From Pullulanibacillus sp. KACC 23026 (GTDB taxonomy: Bacteria > Bacillota > Bacilli > Bacillales > Sporolactobacillaceae), in assembly GCF_029094525.1 (NCBI RefSeq), contig NZ_CP119107.1, positions 3,348,001 through 3,412,000 on the forward strand: a stretch of 64,000 bases of DNA. The letters run 5' to 3'. A model generated the notes under the pieces. That model did not search any database and had not been told where the DNA came from. It saw only the letters and a list, made by a program, of their open reading frames with translations. A program made the position numbers and the translations under genes. Each line of letters starts with the position of its first letter. Position 1 is the stretch's first letter. Below, piece after piece: positions 39,081 through 49,407 of this stretch.

Positions 39081-39628
39081 TTCGGTCGCCCCTTTTTCTC
39101 AATATTAAGTGGGTATCTCATCTAAATAAACTTGTTTTATGTATATTCACTCGACTCTATGCCATGAAAAAAAGTTTTTAGCGTACATCCCCCGAACGAT
39201 AATATAGAAGTATTAATTCGAGCGAACTGACTTTAGTGTCAATTAACCCAGACCATTTCGCCATTATAAGGTTTTAGTCAGTGAAACCAAAATAAAGCGA
39301 CAGAAAACGACAAAATTATCACATGAGCCATTACACCTGCTTCTAAGGATAAGAACCAGAACATTAGAGTGCCTTAGTCTAAGTATGCACATTTTATTCA
39401 TTCTTGATCGAAGCCTCTTACACTCTATCTTCTCAGGACCAGCCTATTGGCCCAACCAATCGGCGGCATGAAGACTTCATAAGAAAGCCCCCTAAATAGT
39501 AACACAATTTAGGGGCCTAAGCAAGAAAATTCGCATTTTTGTAACAAATTCTGAATTGTATAAGATGGCCGCTATTAGTATGCGCCACTTTTACTTAGAT
39601 GTCAAGCAAAAGTCTACAAACTCGGGAT
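39081..39628. other. 548-bp hslV-topA gap lacking trmFO and xerC
   Basis: No gene is supported. In B. subtilis trmFO (gid) and codV (xerC) fill this slot. The right part holds the topA terminator. A consensus -35 TTGACA on the minus strand near 39240 has no well-spaced -10. No pseudogene remnant of trmFO or xerC is apparent. Confidence 0.6.
39482..39517 (-). terminator. Intrinsic terminator of topA
   Basis: On the minus strand GCCCCTAAAT pairs with ATTTAGGGGGC around a 9-nt loop, followed by TTTCTTATG. It lies about 110 bp after the topA stop codon. Confidence 0.8.
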
Positions 39629-41698
39629 TCATTGCGCCTCTTCTTTATAATCACACTCAGAACATTGAACAACCATGCCTTTTTTCTGTTTCTTTTCTAC
39701 TAAATAAGATTGACATTTTGGACAGTTGCGTGCGAGCGGTTTATCCCATGAAATAAAATCGCATTCCGGATAGTGGTCGCAACCATAAAACTTCCGGCGT
39801 TTTTTGCTTTTTCGTTCAACAATATTGCCCTCTTTACATTTTGGACAGGTGACCCCAACTTCTTTCAAAATCGGTTTGGTATTGCGACAGTCTGGAAAAT
39901 TGGAGCAGGCCAGGAATTTGCCATAACGCCCCATCTTATAGACCATTTCATGTCCACACTTCTCACAGTCGATCCCAGCCGGTTCATCTTTAATTTCAAC
40001 GGCTTGCATTTCCTTTTCCGCTTTCTCCAAGCGTTTCTCAAACTCTTCATAGAAAGATGAAATAATCTTAATCCAATCCGTCTTCCCGTCCTCTATTGCA
40101 TCGAGATCATCTTCCATTTTGGCGGTAAAGGCTACATCGATAATTTCTGGAAAAAACTCTTCCATTATTTGATGAACCACTTCACCAAGTTCGGTCGGAA
40201 CAAATTTCTTATCCTCCAAAACGACATAATTACGACGCTGAATGGTATCGATCGTTGGCGCATACGTAGAAGGACGACCAATGCCGATCTCTTCCATCGT
40301 CCGAACAAGACGCGCTTCTGTATAGCGTGGCGGCGGCTGTGTAAAATGTTGTTTCGGCTCTGCCTCATCCATCTTTACGGACTCATTTTCAACGAGCTCA
40401 GGCAAATAGTTTTCTTTCTCTTCCGTATTATCATCATTTCCCTCGATATAGACTTTCATAAATCCAGGAAACTTAATTTTGGATCCTGTTGCTCTAAAAA
40501 AGACACCGTTATTGACAAGGTCAGCACGCACTGTATCCATCACAGCCGGTGCCATAAGGCTCGCGACAAACCGTTCCCAAATCAATTTATACAAACGGAA
40601 CTGATCTTTTGATAAAAACTCTTTCACTTCATCAGGATGATAGTGAACCGATGTCGGACGAATCGCTTCGTGCGCATCCTGGGCATTCTCATTCTTACTC
40701 TTCTGCCCACCTTTACCAACATACGCCTTTCCATATTTCTCTTCTATAAAGGCATGCGTTTCTGTACGAGCCACTTCGGAAATCCGGGTTGAGTCAGTAC
40801 GCATATAAGTGATTAAACCGGTTGTCCCTTGTCTCCCCATATCAACACCTTCATATAACTGTTGGGCGACCATCATCGTCTTCCTGGCTCTAAAATTAAG
40901 TTTGCGTGCAGCCTCTTGCTGTAAGGAAGAAGTAATAAACGGAGCAACCGGATTCCGGAGGCGTTCCTTTTTCGTAACCGATTCAATGTTAAAAGCGGTT
41001 CCTTTAATTTGTTCGAGAACTTGTTTAACCTCTTCTTCTGTTTTGAGTTCCAGCTTCTTCCCATTAATTCCATAAAAAGCCGCCTCAAATGTTTCACCGT
41101 CTCCAGAAAACTGACTTGTAATCGTCCAATACTCTTCCGGAATAAACGACTGAATTTCTTTCTCGCGTTCAATGATCAATTTTAGAGCGACAGATTGAAC
41201 ACGTCCGGCACTCAAACCTTTTTTAACTTTTTTCCATAAAAGCGGGCTGATGTTATAGCCGACTAAGCGGTCAAGAACACGGCGCGCTTGTTGGGCATCA
41301 ACCAAATCCATATTAATGGGACGCGGTTTTTTAAACGCATCTTTTATCGCTTGCTTCGTAATCTCGTTAAAGACAACGCGGCAATCTGAAGCTTCATCAA
41401 TCTCTAAACTGTGTGCCAAGTGCCAAGCAATGGCCTCTCCTTCACGGTCAGGGTCAGCTGCAAGATACACTTTCTTAACTTTTTTGGCCGCTTGTTTCAG
41501 TTCTTTAAGAACGGGTCCTTTACCCCGAATGGTTATATAACTCGGATTGAAATCACCCTCTATATCGACTCCCATTTTACTCTTTGGGAGATCACGTACA
41601 TGCCCCATTGAGGCTTTGACTTCATATTTATTTCCAAGATAACGCTTAATTGTTTTAGCTTTTGCTGGTGATTCAACGATGACCAGATAATCTTCCAT
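39629..41698 (-). CDS. topA: DNA topoisomerase I
   Basis: Type IA topoisomerase that relaxes negative supercoils. The Toprim domain (1-115, [29 protein letters not shown]) is followed by the active-site [10 protein letters not shown] near residue 300. Three C-terminal zinc ribbons follow: CEKCGHEM...CSNFPDC, CPKCKEG...CDHYPEC and CPKCQSY...CSEC. The ATG at 41698 is preferred because AGGAG lies 9 nt upstream and homologues begin near it, giving 689 residues. It is downstream of dprA, as usual, but not followed by trmFO. Confidence 0.96.
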   Translation of the reverse strand: MEDYLVIVESPAKAKTIKRYLGNKYEVKASMGHVRDLPKSKMGVDIEGDFNPSYITIRGKGPVLKELKQAAKKVKKVYLAADPDREGEAIAWHLAHSLEIDEASDCRVVFNEITKQAIKDAFKKPRPINMDLVDAQQARRVLDRLVGYNISPLLWKKVKKGLSAGRVQSVALKLIIEREKEIQSFIPEEYWTITSQFSGDGETFEAAFYGINGKKLELKTEEEVKQVLEQIKGTAFNIESVTKKERLRNPVAPFITSSLQQEAARKLNFRARKTMMVAQQLYEGVDMGRQGTTGLITYMRTDSTRISEVARTETHAFIEEKYGKAYVGKGGQKSKNENAQDAHEAIRPTSVHYHPDEVKEFLSKDQFRLYKLIWERFVASLMAPAVMDTVRADLVNNGVFFRATGSKIKFPGFMKVYIEGNDDNTEEKENYLPELVENESVKMDEAEPKQHFTQPPPRYTEARLVRTMEEIGIGRPSTYAPTIDTIQRRNYVVLEDKKFVPTELGEVVHQIMEEFFPEIIDVAFTAKMEDDLDAIEDGKTDWIKIISSFYEEFEKRLEKAEKEMQAVEIKDEPAGIDCEKCGHEMVYKMGRYGKFLACSNFPDCRNTKPILKEVGVTCPKCKEGNIVERKSKKRRKFYGCDHYPECDFISWDKPLARNCPKCQSYLVEKKQKKGMVVQCSECDYKEEAQ

Positions 41699-42081
41699 AA
41701 AGAGGTGACTCCTCTCTTGATTTAATTTCCGTATATATGAAGGCATCTCTACAAAATGGTCCACCCATGTTTGCTAATGGTAATTTTACAATAAATTACC
41801 ATTTATAGGGTGTGATTACCATCCTATTTTACAGAGAATCATAACCTTAGCTAACAGATAGAATATAAAATAAAATCTTCACTTATCGTAATGATTGAAA
41901 TCGTGTTTGTCAAACTATACTCATTAGTATTTCAACAATCCACACTCTTCTAAACACGCATGAGCCACTTTTTTTCTTATAAGAGAAAGGATTTATCCTT
42001 ATTTTTAAGACTATATTACATCTGTTTAAAGTTTAGAATTTTTTTATAATGAAATGGAGAGCGAGAGGAGACAGGAGGCTT
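41699..42081. other. topA leader and dprA-topA gap
   Basis: No gene is supported. The leader has a 10-bp inverted repeat, ATGGTAATTT with AAATTACCAT (41777-41802), plus a further GGTAAT copy (complement) nearby. This could be an operator or a leader hairpin. A promoter lies at 41885-41913. The rest is AT-rich with nothing recognised. Confidence 0.55.
41885..41913 (-). promoter_or_regulatory. Sigma-A promoter of topA
   Basis: The minus strand has a perfect TTGACA, 17 bp, TACGAT. It predicts a leader of about 180 nt before topA. Confidence 0.6.
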
Positions 42082-42954
42082 TCATTTTAGAAGGTTTATA
42101 TCTAATAAATCTTGATAGGACGCAACAAGGCTCGCTCCTTGTTTGATCAGCCCGTTTGTCCCATTTGCATTTTCATTTAATAGGCTGCCTGGAACAGCCA
42201 ACACATCTCTTCCTTGTTCAAGAGCTTGGTCTGCGGTAATCAGCGACCCGCTTTTTTCTTTGGCCTCCACAACAAGTGTAGCCGGAGTTAAACCGCTTAT
42301 AAGACGATTTCGTTCCGGAAATTGCCACCTTTGCGGCGGAATAGATGGGGGATACTCAGAGAGGGCTAAATGATCGCGGGCAATTGTCTTAAATAAAACT
42401 TGATGAACGCGCGGATACACATGATAAAACCCAGAACCTAAGACAGCAATCGTCTGAGAGGCAAGGCCAAGCTTATGTGCATGTCCATCCACTCCTGTGG
42501 CAAGACCGCTTACTAAGGTCCACCCTCTTTCAACAAGCGGTCTAAGTAACCGAGTCATAACTTCGAGCCCCTCTGAAGTTGGCGTCCTGGTCCCGACAAC
42601 ACTCAATGATTGGGGAAAGTGGCTAATTTCAAGATGTCCCATATAGTAAAGGAAAAGCGGCGGATCCGGAATGGTTTTCAGCAAAGGGGGAAATTCGGGG
42701 TCTTCTGAGGTAATAAAACCTACTGCCTGTTGACTATAGGATTCCAAGGCTTTTTTTTCATCAAACCGACACCAATCTTTAAGAAAAAGTTCGATTTTCT
42801 TTTCTGGAACACGAAGCCATGACTGAAGCTCATAGATCGATAAACTCGTCAATTCGACATTTTCTTCTATTAAATATGACATCAGCCGTCTAATCGATCG
42901 CCTGCCAAGTCCCCGGCAATGTGAACACCGAAAAAGCCACGCCTTATAATCCAT
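42082..42954 (-). CDS. dprA: DNA-processing protein DprA/Smf
   Basis: Loads RecA on incoming single-stranded DNA during transformation and protects it. The Rossmann core is clear: SVVGTRTPTSEG near residue 117, LVSGLATGVDGHAHKLGL near 147, GSGFYHVYP near 173, and FPERNRLISGL near 213. The N-terminal SAM-like region is present and a C-terminal winged helix is short or absent in this 290-residue form. GGATGGTG is the likely SD. It sits between sucD and topA, as in B. subtilis. Confidence 0.94.
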   Translation of the reverse strand: MDYKAWLFRCSHCRGLGRRSIRRLMSYLIEENVELTSLSIYELQSWLRVPEKKIELFLKDWCRFDEKKALESYSQQAVGFITSEDPEFPPLLKTIPDPPLFLYYMGHLEISHFPQSLSVVGTRTPTSEGLEVMTRLLRPLVERGWTLVSGLATGVDGHAHKLGLASQTIAVLGSGFYHVYPRVHQVLFKTIARDHLALSEYPPSIPPQRWQFPERNRLISGLTPATLVVEAKEKSGSLITADQALEQGRDVLAVPGSLLNENANGTNGLIKQGASLVASYQDLLDINLLK

Positions 42955-43025
42955 TTTAACGTCACCATCCTTTTTTTCATCTATCCACTATAATTCACCT
43001 TATTTCCGCAAAAATCCTCCATTTT

Positions 43026-43061
43026 AAAAAAACCTCCACTACATCAAGTAATGGAGGTTTT
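43026..43061 (-). terminator. Intrinsic terminator of sucCD
   Basis: On the minus strand AAAACCTCCA pairs with TGGAGGTTTT, with further inner pairs, followed by a T run. It is just after the sucD stop. Confidence 0.9.
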
Positions 43062-43069
43062 ATCATCTA

Positions 43070-43972
43070 TTATTTAATCAAGCATTTTTCGTAGATGCCT
43101 TTTTCCTTTAAGACACCAATTAAGGTTTCACCGATGACGGCTGGTGTTTCGGCAACTTTAATGCCATTTTCATTAAGCGTTTTAATTTTGGCAGCAGCTG
43201 TCCCTTGACCGCCGGATACAATGGCACCAGCGTGTCCCATACGTTTTCCTGGAGGTGCTGATTGACCGCCGATAAAGCCGATCACTGGCTTTGTCATGTT
43301 AGCTTTGACCCATGCAGCTGCTTGCTCCTCTGCATCTCCGCCAATTTCACCAATCATGATTACAGCATAAGTGTCTTCATCTTCATTGAACGCCTTAAGC
43401 ACATCGATGAAGTTCGTTCCATTGACCGGGTCTCCGCCGATACCTACCGCAGTCGATTGGCCGATGCCAGCTTGAGTCAATTGATGAACAGCTTCATAAG
43501 TCAATGTACCAGAGCGGGAGACAATCCCAACATGACCTTTTTCATGAATATAACCAGGCATAATCCCGATTTTGGTTTCACCAGGAGTGATGACACCAGG
43601 GCAGTTCGGTCCGATTAAACGCGTTTTCTTGCCTTCCATGTAGCGCTTAACTTTAACCATGTCCATGATCGGAATACCTTCAGTGATACAAATGACTAGA
43701 TCAAGATCAGCATCAACCGCTTCAACAATAGCGTCCGCTGCAAAAGCAGGTGGAACGTAGATGATGGAAACGTTTGCCCCTGTCTTTTCAACACACTCAG
43801 CAAGTGTATTAAATACAGGTACGCCTTCTACCTCAGTTCCGCCTTTACCAGGAGTAACGCCACCGACAACTTGTGTTCCATAAGCTAACATTTGAGTTGT
43901 ATGAAAAAGGCCTTGGGAGCCGGTAATCCCTTGTACAACTACTTTTGTATCCTTATTAACAAAGACACTCAT
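43070..43972 (-). CDS. sucD: Succinate-CoA ligase, alpha subunit
   Basis: Nucleotide- and CoA-binding subunit of the TCA-cycle enzyme making succinate and ATP/GTP. The N-terminal [11 protein letters not shown] is the CoA-binding loop, [12 protein letters not shown] lies near 122, and [16 protein letters not shown] near 244 carries the phosphorylated His. 300 residues. GGTGGG precedes the ATG. It follows sucC by 18 nt. Confidence 0.97.
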   Translation of the reverse strand: MSVFVNKDTKVVVQGITGSQGLFHTTQMLAYGTQVVGGVTPGKGGTEVEGVPVFNTLAECVEKTGANVSIIYVPPAFAADAIVEAVDADLDLVICITEGIPIMDMVKVKRYMEGKKTRLIGPNCPGVITPGETKIGIMPGYIHEKGHVGIVSRSGTLTYEAVHQLTQAGIGQSTAVGIGGDPVNGTNFIDVLKAFNEDEDTYAVIMIGEIGGDAEEQAAAWVKANMTKPVIGFIGGQSAPPGKRMGHAGAIVSGGQGTAAAKIKTLNENGIKVAETPAVIGETLIGVLKEKGIYEKCLIK

Positions 43973-43990
43973 TCCGAATTCCCACCTTTC

Positions 43991-45151
43991 TTATTTAACT
44001 AATGCAACGATTTTTTGAGCACCATCAGCCATTGAATCAGCTGCAGTAATATCTAATCCGGATTCATTAAGAAGCTTCTTCCCAAGCTCAACGTTGGTTC
44101 CTTCAAGACGAACAACAAGCGGTAAAGAAAGACCGACTTGTTTCGAGGCTTCGATAACACCTGTAGCAATATCATCACACTTCATAATACCGCCAAAAAT
44201 GTTAACAAAGATCCCTTTAACGTTTGGATCTGAAAGAATAATCTTAAATGCTGCCGCTACCTTCTCAGCCGTTGCACCGCCCCCAACGTCAAGGAAGTTA
44301 GCGGGATCGCCGCCATAGTGTTTGATGATATCCATAGTGGCCATAGCAAGACCAGCCCCGTTGACCATCATCCCAATGTTACCGTCAAGAGCTGTATAGT
44401 TAAGATCATATTTAGATGCTTCGATTTCTTTCTCGTCTTCTTCACTCAAGTCGCGAAGTTCTTGGATGTCTTTGTGACGATAGAGAGCGTTATCATCAAA
44501 GTTCATTTTGGCGTCAAGAGCCATAACTTGTCCATCACCTGTCGTAACAAGCGGGTTAATTTCAGCAATCGAACAATCTTTTTCAACGAATACTGTATAA
44601 AGACCAAGCATGAACTTAACAGCTTTGTTAACCAATTCTTTAGGAATGTTCATGTTAAACGCAAGACGACGTGCTTGGAACGGTTGAAGACCAATAGCTG
44701 GGTCAACGGTTTCACGGAAGATTTTTTCCGGTGTATTCGCTGCCACTTCTTCAATTTCCATACCGCCTTCTTCAGAACCCATTACCACAATGCGTGATTT
44801 GGCACGGTCAAGAACAAGACCAACATAGTACTCTTTTAAAATATTGCTGCCTTCTTCAATATAAAGGCGCTTAACTTCTTTACCTTCTGGACCAGTTTGG
44901 TGTGTGACCAAAACTTTTCCAAGAATTTCTTCAGCGTATGTACGCACTTCATCGAGGTTCTTTGCAATCTTAACACCGCCTGCTTTACCGCGGCCCCCAG
45001 CATGAATTTGCGCCTTGACTACTTTGACTTCGGTGCTCAATGATTTTGCTGCTTCAACGGCTTCTTCAACTGTAAAAGCAACTTTACCATTAGGTACTGC
45101 CACACCGTATTGTCTCAAGAGTTCTTTGCCTTGATACTCATGAATATTCAC
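43991..45151 (-). CDS. sucC: Succinate-CoA ligase, beta subunit
   Basis: ATP-grasp subunit binding nucleotide and succinate. [33 protein letters not shown] near residue 45, and [15 protein letters not shown] near 316 are canonical. 386 residues. The start is GTG with AGGAGG 9 nt upstream. It is first in sucCD; I see no convincing promoter or CcpA site upstream. Confidence 0.97.
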   Translation of the reverse strand: MNIHEYQGKELLRQYGVAVPNGKVAFTVEEAVEAAKSLSTEVKVVKAQIHAGGRGKAGGVKIAKNLDEVRTYAEEILGKVLVTHQTGPEGKEVKRLYIEEGSNILKEYYVGLVLDRAKSRIVVMGSEEGGMEIEEVAANTPEKIFRETVDPAIGLQPFQARRLAFNMNIPKELVNKAVKFMLGLYTVFVEKDCSIAEINPLVTTGDGQVMALDAKMNFDDNALYRHKDIQELRDLSEEDEKEIEASKYDLNYTALDGNIGMMVNGAGLAMATMDIIKHYGGDPANFLDVGGGATAEKVAAAFKIILSDPNVKGIFVNIFGGIMKCDDIATGVIEASKQVGLSLPLVVRLEGTNVELGKKLLNESGLDITAADSMADGAQKIVALVK

Positions 45152-45314
45152 GATTACAAACCTCCTATCGTCTTAGGTGAAGCCCATTACTCTCTAATTG
45201 TAAAAAAGTGAAACGATTTTGTCTACTATTTCACAAACTAATTCATTTTGGGTTGATATTATTAGAATTATTGTAAAATTTAACTAATTAGCAAGGGTTT
45301 GTCTTTAAAACATT

Positions 45315-46094
45315 TTACCCTACTTTAAATGGGGCAAAACTTAAGCGATGCTCCGGACACGGGCCAAATTTTCCAACCGCCTCCAGGTGAGCTTTTGTGC
45401 CATATCCAGCATGGTCTGCAAAATGATAGCCTGGGTATATGTCATCAAGCTTTGCCATGAGATCATCGCGGAATTCCTTTGCCAAAATAGAGGCAGCGGC
45501 AATACTCAGACTTCGGGCATCCCCTTTTATAAGGGGTGTTTGAGCCACCTCTATTGGTAAATTAAGGGCATCAATGAGCAAATGATCTGGCTTCACATTC
45601 AACCTTTCAATGGCACGAGTCATCGCAAGCTTAGTAGCTTGATAAATATTGACTTCATCAATCTCTTTTGCGGTAGCAATCCCTATTCCGTACGCTAATG
45701 CATTGCTTTTGATCAGCGAGACAAAATGAGCACGCTTTTCATGGGAAAGCTGTTTGGAATCATTCAATCCCACTAAACCAGACTCCGGTAAAAAGGCCTC
45801 CCGTGTTAAAATGACCGCCCCTGCAACAACTGGGCCGGCGAGCGGTCCTCTCCCCACTTCATCCACCCCGGCGATCGCTTCAAACCCCGCCTCATGGAGA
45901 TGTTTTTCAAACTCTTGTAATTCAAAAAAATGGGAAACCTCTGCGTCACGCTTTGCCTTTTGGCGTTCCCATTTTTCTAAGGCAAGAATGACCCCTTTTC
46001 GTTTATCTGCCTTGAGAAGATTTATTTCATTAGCGGACAGCGTTTCCTGCTCTTTAAGATAGAGCGTAATTTTCTGAATCGACCAATCCTTCAT
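45315..46094 (-). CDS. rnhB: Ribonuclease HII
   Basis: Removes ribonucleotides and RNA from RNA:DNA hybrids. GVDEVGRGPLAGPVVAGA near residue 76 carries the first Asp-Glu pair, DSKQLSHEKR and LLIDAL follow, and GDARSLSIAAASILAK near 188 gives later acidic and lysine residues. The 70-residue N-terminal substrate-binding extension typical of Bacillus RnhB is present (259 total). It is separated from rbgA by an inserted island, whereas the two are adjacent in B. subtilis. Confidence 0.96.
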   Translation of the reverse strand: MKDWSIQKITLYLKEQETLSANEINLLKADKRKGVILALEKWERQKAKRDAEVSHFFELQEFEKHLHEAGFEAIAGVDEVGRGPLAGPVVAGAVILTREAFLPESGLVGLNDSKQLSHEKRAHFVSLIKSNALAYGIGIATAKEIDEVNIYQATKLAMTRAIERLNVKPDHLLIDALNLPIEVAQTPLIKGDARSLSIAAASILAKEFRDDLMAKLDDIYPGYHFADHAGYGTKAHLEAVGKFGPCPEHRLSFAPFKVG

Positions 46095-46242
46095 CCCCGA
46101 CCATCCTTTATGTATGACTCACATAACTTCCATCCTCTTAGTGTAACGAAACCCTTAAACACTTGTAAATGTTAAATGATGGAGCAAACCTACGACTTGA
46201 AGTAACTTCATGATTAGCTCCATGAGGTATATCGAGTTGCTT

Positions 46243-46374
46243 TACCTAAAATCCGTTGTTTTGGATAAGGATTTTAGGTAATGTTCAAACTGCAAGCCAC
46301 AAATCTGAATACCAAAAATAGTCTAGCCAATGTGGTTTACCTAAAATCCGTTGTTTTGGATAAGGATTTTAGGG
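46243..46374. repeat. Two copies of a 12-bp-stem hairpin repeat
   Basis: Copy one has TACCTAAAATCC (46243-46254), a 14-nt loop and GGATTTTAGGTA (46269-46280). Copy two begins at 46338 with the same arm and loop, but its right arm ends GGGC. The 95-bp unit also repeats weaker flanking sequence (TTCAAA...TGCA). It lies in the 547-bp gap between rnhB and the NERD gene, which otherwise holds only that gene's promoter. Confidence 0.9.
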
Positions 46375-46464
46375 CGATTTTCAAAATGCAGAGTCCACTC
46401 CTCCAAATTAAGACATACAGGCCTTATTTAACCATCACTTATCCTCGCAAAATTCGGTAGAAGG

Positions 46465-46493
46465 TTCAATAATTGTCCTAAAAGTGTTATAAT
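46465..46493 (+). promoter_or_regulatory. Promoter of the NERD-domain gene
   Basis: A perfect TATAAT with extended TGT lies 17 bp after a weak TTCAAT, about 150 bp upstream of the gene start. The leader includes a C-rich stretch. Confidence 0.55.
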
Positions 46494-46641
46494 AGTTTTA
46501 ATCTTTTGATCCCCCCCTCTCCCTCCCCTTTTTTATTTAACAATGAACACCTCCCGTATTCTACCTTTTCAGAAACACTTTTCTCTCAAATTCCAAGATT
46601 TACTGGCCAAACAAATTTTCCATTAAGAAAGGAAGTGCTCT

Positions 46642-47547
46642 ATGATATTGAAGCACCGAACAGAATCGAACGAATTACTTACCCTGCGATCTTTAAACTG
46701 GAGATCGGAATTGTCTGAAAAGGATAAAGGTTATTATATAAACCTTGAACGAGGTTATGAAGGGGAGGTTAAATTTGATGAACTGATTGAGGACCTTAAA
46801 GAAGAGCATTACATAATTAATGACCTGTTACTTGAAGTTAATCACTCACTCTTTCAAATTGATTCAGTGATTATTTCACAAAGGATGATTAACCTTGTTG
46901 ATGTGAAGAACTTTCAAGGCGACTATTACTTGGATTCAGATAACCTTTATACCGTTTTAACCAAACGAGAGTATAAAAACCCCGTTATACAGCTCAAAAG
47001 AAGCCATTCCCTCTTTCGACAGCTTCTCCAATCCTTAAGACTCCATTACCTTATTGATGCCACTATCATTTTTATTAACCCTGAGTTCACCCTTTATCAA
47101 GCCCCTATAGACCAACCTCTTATCTTACCAACTCAAGTCAATAAATTTATAAAGAATTTAAACGAGACACCCTCCCAGCTGAACGATGGTCATAAACAGC
47201 TTGCTCAAAAATTAATGACCTTGCACTTACCTAAAAATCCCTATAGTTCTTTGCCTAAGTATAATTATGAACAATTGCGAAAGGGAATCCTGTGTAAAAA
47301 GTGTCTGTTAAATTCAATTACTGTTGACGGAAATAAGTGCATCTGCCAAGAATGCGGCTTTGTTGAGCCCCTCACATCTGCAGTCTTACGCAGCGTAGAT
47401 GAATTTAAGCTTCTTTTTCCCGACAAAAAAATTACCACTACTAATATTTTCGACTGGTGCAAGGTGGTTTCAAAAGAAAGAATTGGTAAAATACTTAGAG
47501 CTAACTTTAATATTGTTGGCTCTCATCAATGGGCATATTACGAGTAA
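46642..47547 (+). CDS. NERD-domain, zinc-ribbon protein
   Basis: Nuclease-related (NERD) domain at residues 38-150, with GYEGE (38-42), QIDSVII (Asp74) and DVKNFQG (Asp87, Lys89). These fit a PD-(D/E)xK-like site with Asp in place of Glu. A zinc ribbon follows: Cys218, Cys221, Cys235, Cys238. The C-terminal 60 residues are conserved in Bacillus NERD proteins and may bind nucleic acid. The function is not established; nuclease action is inferred from the fold. AGGAAG is 6 nt before the ATG. It is one of only two plus-strand genes here, flanked by hairpin repeats on both sides. Confidence 0.85.
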   Translation: MILKHRTESNELLTLRSLNWRSELSEKDKGYYINLERGYEGEVKFDELIEDLKEEHYIINDLLLEVNHSLFQIDSVIISQRMINLVDVKNFQGDYYLDSDNLYTVLTKREYKNPVIQLKRSHSLFRQLLQSLRLHYLIDATIIFINPEFTLYQAPIDQPLILPTQVNKFIKNLNETPSQLNDGHKQLAQKLMTLHLPKNPYSSLPKYNYEQLRKGILCKKCLLNSITVDGNKCICQECGFVEPLTSAVLRSVDEFKLLFPDKKITTTNIFDWCKVVSKERIGKILRANFNIVGSHQWAYYE

Positions 47548-47581
47548 AACTACCTTTTTTTGCCGGCTCATCTATTTATTT

Positions 47582-49311
47582 TTGCATCATCCCCTCGATG
47601 AACGCCTTTCCAGCTGCCTCACCCACGCATTTTGGCGTTCATACCCTCAATGAACGCCCTTACAGCTGCCCCACTCCCTCTTTTCGGCGTTCATCCCCTT
47701 GATGAACGCCTTTCCAGCAGCCTCACCCACTCATTTTGGCGTTCGCCCCCTCGATGAACGCCTTTCCAGCTGCCTCACCCACGCATTTTGGCGTTCATCC
47801 CCTCGATGAACGCCTTTCCGGATGCCTATTCCACGCATTTTGGCGTTCATTCCCTTGATGAACGCCCTTACAGCTGCCTCTTCCACGCATTTTGGCGTTC
47901 ATCCCCTCGATGAACGCCTTTCCGGCTGCCTCACTCCCTCTTTTTGGCGTTCATCCCCCCGATGAACGCCCTTACAGCTGCCTCTTCCACGCATTTTGGC
48001 GTTCATCCCCTCGATGAACGGCTTTCCAGATGCCTCACCCACGCATTTTGGCATTCATCCCCTCGATGAACGCCTTTCCGGATGCCTATTCCACGCATTT
48101 TGGCGTTCATCCCCTCGATGAACGCCTTTCCAGCTGCCTCACTCCCTCTTTTTGGCGTTCATCCCCTCGATGAACGCCTTTCCGGATGCCTATTCCACGC
48201 ATTTTGGCGTTCATCCCCTCGATGAACGCCTTTCCAGCTGCCTCACCCACTCATTTTGGCGTTCATCCCCTCAATGAACGCCCTTACAGCTGCCTCACCC
48301 ACTCATTTTGGCGTTCATCCCCTCGATGAACGCCTTTCCAGCTGCCTCACTCCCTCTTTTTGGCGTTCATCCCCTCAATGAACGCCCTTACAGCTGCCTC
48401 ACTCCCTCTTTTTGGCGTTCATCCCCTCGATGAACGCCCTTACAGCTGCCTCACTCCCTCTTTTTGGCGTTCATCCCCTCGATGAACGCCTTTTCAACTG
48501 CCTCACCCACGCATTTTGGCGTTCATCCCCTCAATGAACGCCCTTACAGCTGCCTCACCCACGCATTTTGGCGTTCATCCCCTCGATGAACGCCCTTTCA
48601 GCTGCCTCACCCACGCATTTTGGCGTTCATCCCCTCGATGAACGCCTTTCCGGATGCCTCACTCCCTCTTTTTGGCGTTCATCCCCCCGATGAACGCCCT
48701 TACAGTTGCCTCTTCCACGCATTTTGGCGTTCATCCCCCCGATGAACGCCCTTACAGCTGCCCCACTCCCTCTTTTTGGCGTTCATTCCCTCGATGAACG
48801 CCTTTCCAGATGCCTCACCCACGCATTTTGGCATTCATCCCCTCGATGAACGCCTTTCCGGATGCCTCACTCCCTCTTTTTGGCGTTCATTCCCTTGATG
48901 AACGCCTTTCCAGCTGCCTCACTCCCTCTTTTTGGCGTTCATCCCCTCGATGAACGCCTTTCCAGCTGCCTCACCCACGCATTTTGGCGTTCATTCCCTC
49001 GATGAACGCCCTTACAGCTGCCCCACCCACGCATTTTGGCGTTCATCCCCTCGATGAACGCCCTTACAGTTGCCTCACCCACTCTTTTTGGCGTTCATCC
49101 CCTCGATGAACGCCTTTCCAACTGCCTCACCCACGCATTTTGGCGTTCATCCCCTCGATGAACGCCTTTCCGGATGCCTATTCCACGCATTTTGGCGTTC
49201 ATCCCCTCGATGAACGCCTTTCCAGCTGCCTCACTCCCTCTTTTTGGCGTTCATCCCCCCGATGAACGCCCTTACAGTTGCCTCTTCCACGCATTTTAGC
49301 GTTCATCCCTC
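47582..49311. repeat. Array of 33 hairpin repeats with exact 52-bp period
   Basis: Units start every 52 bp from 47634 to 49298 without a single insertion or deletion; a degenerate unit precedes and the last is a half unit. Each has GGCGTTCATC, a 5-nt loop of mostly CCCTC, and GATGAACGCC, then a 27-bp spacer. Spacers come from a few versions of a left half (TTTCCAGCTGCCTC, CTTACAGCTGCCTC, TTTCCGGATGCCT) and a right half (ACCCACGCATTTT, ACTCCCTCTTTTT, TTCCACGCATTTT). The array lies between two convergent genes and accounts for nearly all of the 1.86-kb NERD-rbgA gap. Confidence 0.97.
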
Positions 49312-49324
49312 TCTCGCTTTAGTA

Positions 49325-49374
49325 TAAAAAAACAGGCTCCTATCGTCACCCACAATGGGTGCAGATAAGAGCCT
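49325..49374 (-). terminator. Intrinsic terminator of rbgA
   Basis: On the minus strand AGGCTC...GCACCCA pairs with TGGGTG...GAGCCT, then GTTTTTTTATA follows. It is a strong hairpin between rbgA and the 52-bp array, so minus-strand transcription should not enter the array. Confidence 0.9.
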
Positions 49375-49407
49375 CTCTTCTGTTGATTTTTTAAATTTAG
49401 CTGTTAG

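Noticed and set aside
39556-39756. Plus-strand frame at the 3' end of topA
   Set aside because: It is antisense to topA, with no family resemblance and no SD.
45211-45225. CcpA cre site upstream of sucC
   Set aside because: GTGAAACGATTTTG is one base short in the core and does not fit the cre consensus.
47582-49311. CRISPR array
   Set aside because: The palindromic repeats look CRISPR-like, but the spacers are a few shuffled repeats and not unique sequences, and no cas genes are present.
47582-49311. Tiny minus-strand frames (MNAKMRG, MNAKKRE) after GAGGGG in each unit
   Set aside because: The SD-like GAGGGG abuts the ATG with no spacing, and the frame follows from the palindrome itself.
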